Origin: Nocardia sp. CY41
GTDB lineage: Bacteria > Actinomycetota > Actinomycetes > Mycobacteriales > Mycobacteriaceae
NCBI RefSeq assembly: GCF_009829325.1
Contig: NZ_VUOS01000006.1
Location: 124,001 to 188,000 of the forward strand
DNA: 64,000 nucleotides
Direction: 5' to 3'
Below are positions 59,782-64,000 of this stretch, in pieces; within the stretch, counting starts at the first letter, position 1, and the number at the start of each line of letters is the position of its first letter. Under the pieces are notes generated by a model. The model was not told the origin of the DNA. It made no database searches and saw only the letters and a program-made list of their open reading frames with translations. The position numbers were made by a program, and so were the translations under genes.

Positions 59782-62538
59782 ATGTCCGGCACCAGAGCTG
59801 TCTCCTTTCGGGGAGTCGATGTGCTCGAGGATCTGCTGCGCTGGTTGGTACGACGGCCGCCGCGGGGCGAGTCGACGCTGCCGATGGTGGTTTTGTGTGG
59901 CGATCTCACCAACGTCGATGCCTGTCTGGACATGTTCGGCACGGCACTGGGCGGCGCCTTGCACGTGGCCGTGGACGTCGATGCTCTCGACCCTTTGCCC
60001 GAGGGCAGTTCGGTGGTCGACGACACCACGCCGGGGCTCACCGATCTGCGCCGACTGCTCTACAACCTCTGCAAAGGATTGTCCGCCGACCGCTTCGGGC
60101 GATCGAGCCCGTTGCCGTTCCGGCGCTACCGGCTCGCCGAGTGGTTGATGGCCCGCAAGCTGAGTTCCGACAACGAGCTCGACGAACTGGCGTCGCTGCT
60201 GCGCAGAGACTTCGGCCGATGGGGTGAGGAGTTGCTCGGCGAAGCCGAGGCCACGGTGGGCGTGGTGCAGCGGCTCGTGCTGGGATTGCTGCGCATCGTG
60301 CTCCCGACGGCGGTGTTCCGGGCGCGAACCGGCGGTCGGATACCCGGGGTGGGCCGCGAGTTCCGCTGGTTCATGCGCCAGCAGTATCTGGCGCCGGAAC
60401 AGTCCAGCCAATTCCTCGGATTCGCCCACCGGCTCACCGAGGGCGCCCGCCGCCGCGAGAACGGCGAACAGCTGGCCAAGCTGCTGGTGCACGCGTTCCT
60501 CGAAGACCTGCGGGTCGCCTACCAACGGCGCGGATTGGGCATCGGCGCGGCGCGGCGCACCACCTATCCGGTCGCGATCCTGCGCGCACTCGACGGTGAA
60601 GCCGGTCCACGGCTGCTGGATCTGATCAACGACGTTCGCAACGAGACCGGCAAGGACGATCCGTTGCTGGTGGTGGCGGGCACGCGGACGCCGCCGCTGG
60701 GCGTCACCGCGCGACCGGCGTACCGGGTGCGGCGGTTGTACGAGATCTGGCTGGACGAACTGCCCGTCGCGCGGCAGCGGCAGCGGCAGCGGGCTTGGCA
60801 GCTGTGGTTCGGGGTGCCCGCGACCGGCCCGAACGACGACGAACCGGACCCGTTCCGTCGCATAGATCCGCCCGCGCCGCCGTGGTGGGCGCGGCGGGCG
60901 GTGACGGTGACCGCGATGGCCTTGGTCGTCGTGCTGGCACTGGCCGCGGCCGGCTTCGCGACCTGGCGACCGTGGCGTGCCGGCGCACCCGCGTGCGCGA
61001 CCGGTACGGCCGACCAGTGGGTGCGCGTCGTTCCCGGCGCGGACGGCAATTGCGTCGGGTTCAGCGCCTACGATCCGGACGATCCCGCGGCAGGCGGCCG
61101 GGGCTTCCTGTTCGCGAGCGACGAGCCCTTCAGCCGCCGCCTGGTGGACGTGCAGCGACGGGTGTATAAGCAGAATCTGCTGGCCGAACAGCTGGCCAGG
61201 GAGCAGCCGGCGCGGCCGCTGTTCACGCTGGTCTATTTCGGTCAGCTCACCGGCGTCCCGGGCGACTATCCGGCGCAGAGCGAGGACATCGAGGGCTTGG
61301 CCCTGGCGCAGTACAGCGGGCTCGAAGCGGTCGCGTTGCCCGACGCCCGCACGCCCGACACGATCCCGTTGATCCGGTTGCTGCTCGCGAACACGGGGCC
61401 GGCCAATCTGCAGGGGCCGCAGGTCGTCGATCTGCTGGCACCGCTCGTCCGGGCCGAGCCGAGCATCGTCGGGGCGATCGGGCTCGATCAGAGCCGCACC
61501 GCGACACTGGGCATGATCAATGCGCTGACCGGCCTCGGCCTTCCGATCGTCGCGCCGAGCCTGTCGGCCGACGAGATGGTGGCATCGTCGCCGCTGTATT
61601 TCCAGATCGCGCCGCCGAATTCCGCGATCGCCGACATGATCGAGCAGTATCTGAACTCGCTGCCCGGCTCGGCCGGACGCGGCGTACGGATCTACCACCG
61701 GCCCGACCCGACCGATCTCTACACCGAGAACATGGCCGCCGACCTGCATATCCTCGCCCGGGGCGGGCGCCGGATCTGGGACGGATCCTGGGACCGGCGC
61801 GAGGCCTTCACCGGCCCGGACAACACCGACGCGTGCGACGAGGTGCTGTTCTTCGCCGGCCGGGATTCGGAGTTCCCCGACTTCCTGCAAAGCCTCAACA
61901 AGGCGTGCGGCGACCGGCGGGTGCTGTTGATCGCGGACGATTCGGTCAACCGGTTCATGGCCAGCGCGGACCGGCGCAGGGCCGCCAACAGCGCCCGCCC
62001 GCTCGTCTACGTGGCGAAGGCGAGCCTGGTCACCTGCCGGAACAAGGGGCAGGGCCGACGCAGCCGGGTCGAGTTCTACAACCTCGCCACCACCGTGGAT
62101 CCGGAGATCCCGAGCTGGAACGCCTGCGCCGAGGCGGACAAACCGCTGGGTGAGCGCGTGCAGTTGCATCCGCTGGGTGAGCGGGTCGCGCTGACCTACG
62201 ACGCGGTGGGCTTGTTCGTGCGCGCCGTGCAAGCGCTGGCTCCGGCCGTCTCCGGCGTGTGGACCGAACCGATCCCGATCAGCGCGGCCGCGGTGTGGGC
62301 CGCGCTGCGTGATCTTCCTCGGCATCCGGTGATCGAATCCAGCAGCGGTGTGTTGGACTTCTCGGTCAGTCAGGGCGCGCACGCGGGGCGGGTGGCGCAC
62401 GACAAGTGGGTGGGCATGCTCAGCGTGGAGCAGATCTGGGATCCCTCGACCACCGCCGAACCCGTGATGATCTACGGCTGCGGCCGGGCTTCCGCCGAGG
62501 ACACCGCGCAGTGCCGCCCCTATCCGCTCGGCGGCTGA
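59782..62538 (+). CDS. One-TM receptor-like protein: cytoplasmic domain fused to a periplasmic-binding (type 1)-like domain
   Basis: A 918-residue protein. Residues 1-370 are soluble and probably cytoplasmic: VVLCGDLTNVDACLDMFGTA, repeated LLRRDFGRWG, YPVAILRALDGEA and PLLVVAGTRTPPLG, an unrecognised helical domain. One membrane helix lies at ~372-395 (VTVTAMALVVVLALAAAGFA). Residues ~400-918 look like a type 1 periplasmic binding fold: SAYDPDDPAAGGRGFLF, PLFTLVYFGQLTGVPGDYPA, IVGAIGLDQSRTATLGMINA and LPIVAPSLSADEMVASSPLY resemble LivJ-like and receptor ligand regions. The topology puts the binding domain outside and the N-terminal domain inside, like a sensor. Streptomycetes have related large proteins, without known function. 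Its 3' end overlaps the MFS gene on the other strand by 19 bases. Confidence 0.7.
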   Translation: MSGTRAVSFRGVDVLEDLLRWLVRRPPRGESTLPMVVLCGDLTNVDACLDMFGTALGGALHVAVDVDALDPLPEGSSVVDDTTPGLTDLRRLLYNLCKGLSADRFGRSSPLPFRRYRLAEWLMARKLSSDNELDELASLLRRDFGRWGEELLGEAEATVGVVQRLVLGLLRIVLPTAVFRARTGGRIPGVGREFRWFMRQQYLAPEQSSQFLGFAHRLTEGARRRENGEQLAKLLVHAFLEDLRVAYQRRGLGIGAARRTTYPVAILRALDGEAGPRLLDLINDVRNETGKDDPLLVVAGTRTPPLGVTARPAYRVRRLYEIWLDELPVARQRQRQRAWQLWFGVPATGPNDDEPDPFRRIDPPAPPWWARRAVTVTAMALVVVLALAAAGFATWRPWRAGAPACATGTADQWVRVVPGADGNCVGFSAYDPDDPAAGGRGFLFASDEPFSRRLVDVQRRVYKQNLLAEQLAREQPARPLFTLVYFGQLTGVPGDYPAQSEDIEGLALAQYSGLEAVALPDARTPDTIPLIRLLLANTGPANLQGPQVVDLLAPLVRAEPSIVGAIGLDQSRTATLGMINALTGLGLPIVAPSLSADEMVASSPLYFQIAPPNSAIADMIEQYLNSLPGSAGRGVRIYHRPDPTDLYTENMAADLHILARGGRRIWDGSWDRREAFTGPDNTDACDEVLFFAGRDSEFPDFLQSLNKACGDRRVLLIADDSVNRFMASADRRRAANSARPLVYVAKASLVTCRNKGQGRRSRVEFYNLATTVDPEIPSWNACAEADKPLGERVQLHPLGERVALTYDAVGLFVRAVQALAPAVSGVWTEPIPISAAAVWAALRDLPRHPVIESSSGVLDFSVSQGAHAGRVAHDKWVGMLSVEQIWDPSTTAEPVMIYGCGRASAEDTAQCRPYPLGG

Positions 62539-63992
62539 CCGGCCTCCATCCGGCTGGGCTCCGGCGTCGCGCTGAGCGGCTCGGCCAAGTCCTCCAGCGA
62601 CCGACCTTCGGCCCGCACCCCATAAGCCACTTCGACCAACCCGGCCGCGAACATGGCCAGCGCGCCGATGACGAACGCCAGGGCGGTCTTCCCCGGCTCA
62701 CCGTCCGCGGTGAGCTCGGCGAACACCAACGGTCCCGCGACGCCGCCCGCGACCGTCCCGATCGCGTAGAAGAAGGCGATGGCCATGGCGCGGGTCTCCA
62801 TCGGGAAGATCTCGCTGACGGTCAGATAGGCCGCGCTGGCGCCGCACGACGCGACGAACAGCACCGCGGTCCAGCATGCCGTGAGCGTCGTGGCGGTCAG
62901 GTGACCGCCCGCGAAAAGCCATGCGGTGCCCAGCAAGAGCACCGCCGAACCGAGATAGCTGCCCGCGATCATCGGCTTGCGCCCGACCGTGTCGAACAGC
63001 TTGCTCAGCAACAGCGGGCCCAGGAAGTTGCCGAAGCACAGCACCGCGAAGTAGTAGCCGACCCGGTCATCCGGGATGCCGAACGACCTGGACAGGATGA
63101 GCGCGTAGTTGAACGTGATGGCGTTGTAGAGGAACGCCTGCCCGATGAACAACGACAGTCCGAGCACACCGCGGCGCGGATAGTGCCGCACCATCACCTC
63201 GGCGATCTCCCGGAAGGAAATCGTCCGACGCTGCCGGATGCGGATCCGCTGATCGGACACGTCTGCCAACTCCGTGCCCGTATCCGCGCGGACGCGCTGC
63301 TCGATCGCGGCCACGGTGCGTTCCGCGTCGTCCTCGTGACCGTGGATGAACTGCCAGCGCGGACTCTCCGGGACGTGCCTGCGCACCAGCAGGATGACCA
63401 GACCGAAGACCGCGCCGAGCGCGAAGGTCAACCGCCAGCCCACATTCGGGGGGAACAGGTCCGTGTTCAGCGCGACGATGGACAGCAGCGCACCGCCGAC
63501 GGCCCCGAGCCAGTAGGTGCCGTTGATGACGATGTCGATGCGGCCGCGGTACTGCTTCGGAATCAGTTCGTCGATGGCGGAATTGATGGCCGCGTACTCG
63601 CCGCCGATACCGAACCCGGTGAGGAACCGGAAGAAGACGAACCACCACATCGAGAACGACAGCGCTGTCATCGCGGTCGCGAAGAGGTACACCGCGAGGG
63701 TGATCAGGAACAGCTTCTTCCGGCCGAATCTGTCGGTCAGCCAACCGAAGAACAGCGCGCCCGAGCCTGCGCCGGCGACGTACATGGCGGCCGCGATGCC
63801 GGAAACCTGTGCGGCTGTGATGGTCAGGCCGCTGCCCGGTTGGGACAGCCGGGCAGCCACGCTGCCGACGACGGTCACTTCGAGCCCGTCGAGGATCCAT
63901 ACGGATCCGAGCCCGATCACGATCATCCAATGCCACCGCGACCAGGGCAGACGATCCAGTCTGGCCGGGATGTCGGTCGATATGGTCCGCAC
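62520..63992 (-). CDS. MFS transporter, sugar/metabolite:H+ symporter type
   Basis: A 490-residue carrier with 12 helices. WILDGLEVTVVGSVAARLSQ opens the family. FFGWLTDRFGRKKLFLITLA is the helix 2-3 motif. FFRFLTGFGIGGEYAAINSA is the sugar-porter/MHS 'R...G.GiGgEy' block, followed by IDELIPKQYRGRIDI. The central loop is long (residues ~205-270), and SKLFDTVGRKPMIAGSYLG is the repeat motif. Substrate is unknown; organic acids or sugars are typical. GTG at 63992 is the first codon after an in-frame stop at 63998-63996, so the gene is complete. Converges on the receptor-like gene. Confidence 0.85.
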   Translation of the reverse strand: MRTISTDIPARLDRLPWSRWHWMIVIGLGSVWILDGLEVTVVGSVAARLSQPGSGLTITAAQVSGIAAAMYVAGAGSGALFFGWLTDRFGRKKLFLITLAVYLFATAMTALSFSMWWFVFFRFLTGFGIGGEYAAINSAIDELIPKQYRGRIDIVINGTYWLGAVGGALLSIVALNTDLFPPNVGWRLTFALGAVFGLVILLVRRHVPESPRWQFIHGHEDDAERTVAAIEQRVRADTGTELADVSDQRIRIRQRRTISFREIAEVMVRHYPRRGVLGLSLFIGQAFLYNAITFNYALILSRSFGIPDDRVGYYFAVLCFGNFLGPLLLSKLFDTVGRKPMIAGSYLGSAVLLLGTAWLFAGGHLTATTLTACWTAVLFVASCGASAAYLTVSEIFPMETRAMAIAFFYAIGTVAGGVAGPLVFAELTADGEPGKTALAFVIGALAMFAAGLVEVAYGVRAEGRSLEDLAEPLSATPEPSRMEAGQPPSG

Positions 63993-64000
63993 GGATCACC

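Noticed and set aside
59242..62400. Open minus-strand frame of over 1000 codons antisense to the receptor-like gene
   Set aside because: It has Arg/Gln/Gly-rich shadow composition, no ribosome site and no domains; the plus-strand frame has a membrane helix and ordered protein sequence.
1..64000. CRISPR array
   Set aside because: No regularly spaced direct repeats and no cas genes were seen.

Overview
The window is high-GC actinomycete DNA. Gene content points to a mycolic-acid actinomycete, most likely Nocardia: a mycolic-acid-type cyclopropane synthase/methyltransferase, a mycobacterial-style lpqS-cysK2 copper operon, AlkB, a LIP-family secreted lipase, a FAAL/PKS pair, an Rv2629-type protein, and many TetR, GlxA-AraC and MFS genes. 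Species is inference; no rRNA is present.

Layout. (A) 1-16250 is a decayed genomic island ending at tRNA-Pro(GGG) (16251-16324, minus). At the tRNA is a rep-xis-int module of the actinomycete integrative-element type: a truncated, frameshifted replication initiator, an intact excisionase and an intact tyrosine integrase. The rest of the island is copper/metal genes and wreckage: a CsoR/RicR-type operator with a His-rich protein and an MFS carrier (2509-4933), two inverted copies of an lpqS-cysK2 operon (8047-6220 and 9922-12868), a truncated dehydrogenase, two separate alpha/beta-hydrolase remnants, a group II intron 3' end and an IS3 remnant. (B) 16484-28900 is ordinary chromosome with small regulator/enzyme modules: TetR-NmrA-like, GNAT, TetR-SDR with paired operators, a metallo-beta-lactamase-fold hydrolase, a scar of IS481 and TetR fragments, a CFA-type methyltransferase, alkB, a secreted lipase with divergent TetR, and SRPBCC-ArsR. 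(C) 28924-33284 holds a KAS II-type ketosynthase, a GlxA-type AraC regulator, and an antiporter-HAD pair.

(D) 33534-41697 looks like an isonitrile biosynthetic cluster. An SDR, a flavin acyl-CoA-dehydrogenase-fold enzyme and a membrane O-acyltransferase form one transcription unit closed by a strong hairpin. An isonitrile synthase (IsnA/PvcA), an Fe(II)/2-oxoglutarate oxygenase (IsnB/PvcB), a WxWxIP flavin halogenase-like enzyme and a GlxA-AraC regulator form the next. (E) 41884-44412 holds a subtilisin-like protease without a signal peptide, a NYN/PIN-like protein and a small unknown. (F) 44485-53101 is a second small biosynthetic locus: a MarR-DHA2 efflux pair behind tandem MarR operators, then FAAL, stand-alone ACP and a KS-AT-ACP-alpha-oxoamine synthase megaenzyme. 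The predicted product is a long-chain aminoketone made from a fatty acid, malonyl-CoA and an amino acid. (G) 53529-63992 holds a secreted carboxylesterase, an S1-domain protein, a PAS-ANTAR regulator, an Rv2629-like release-factor-fold protein, a one-TM receptor-like fusion with a periplasmic-binding-like domain, and an MFS carrier.

The two findings most worth following are the isonitrile/halogenase cluster and the FAAL-ACP-PKS-AOS locus. The duplicated copper operon is next.
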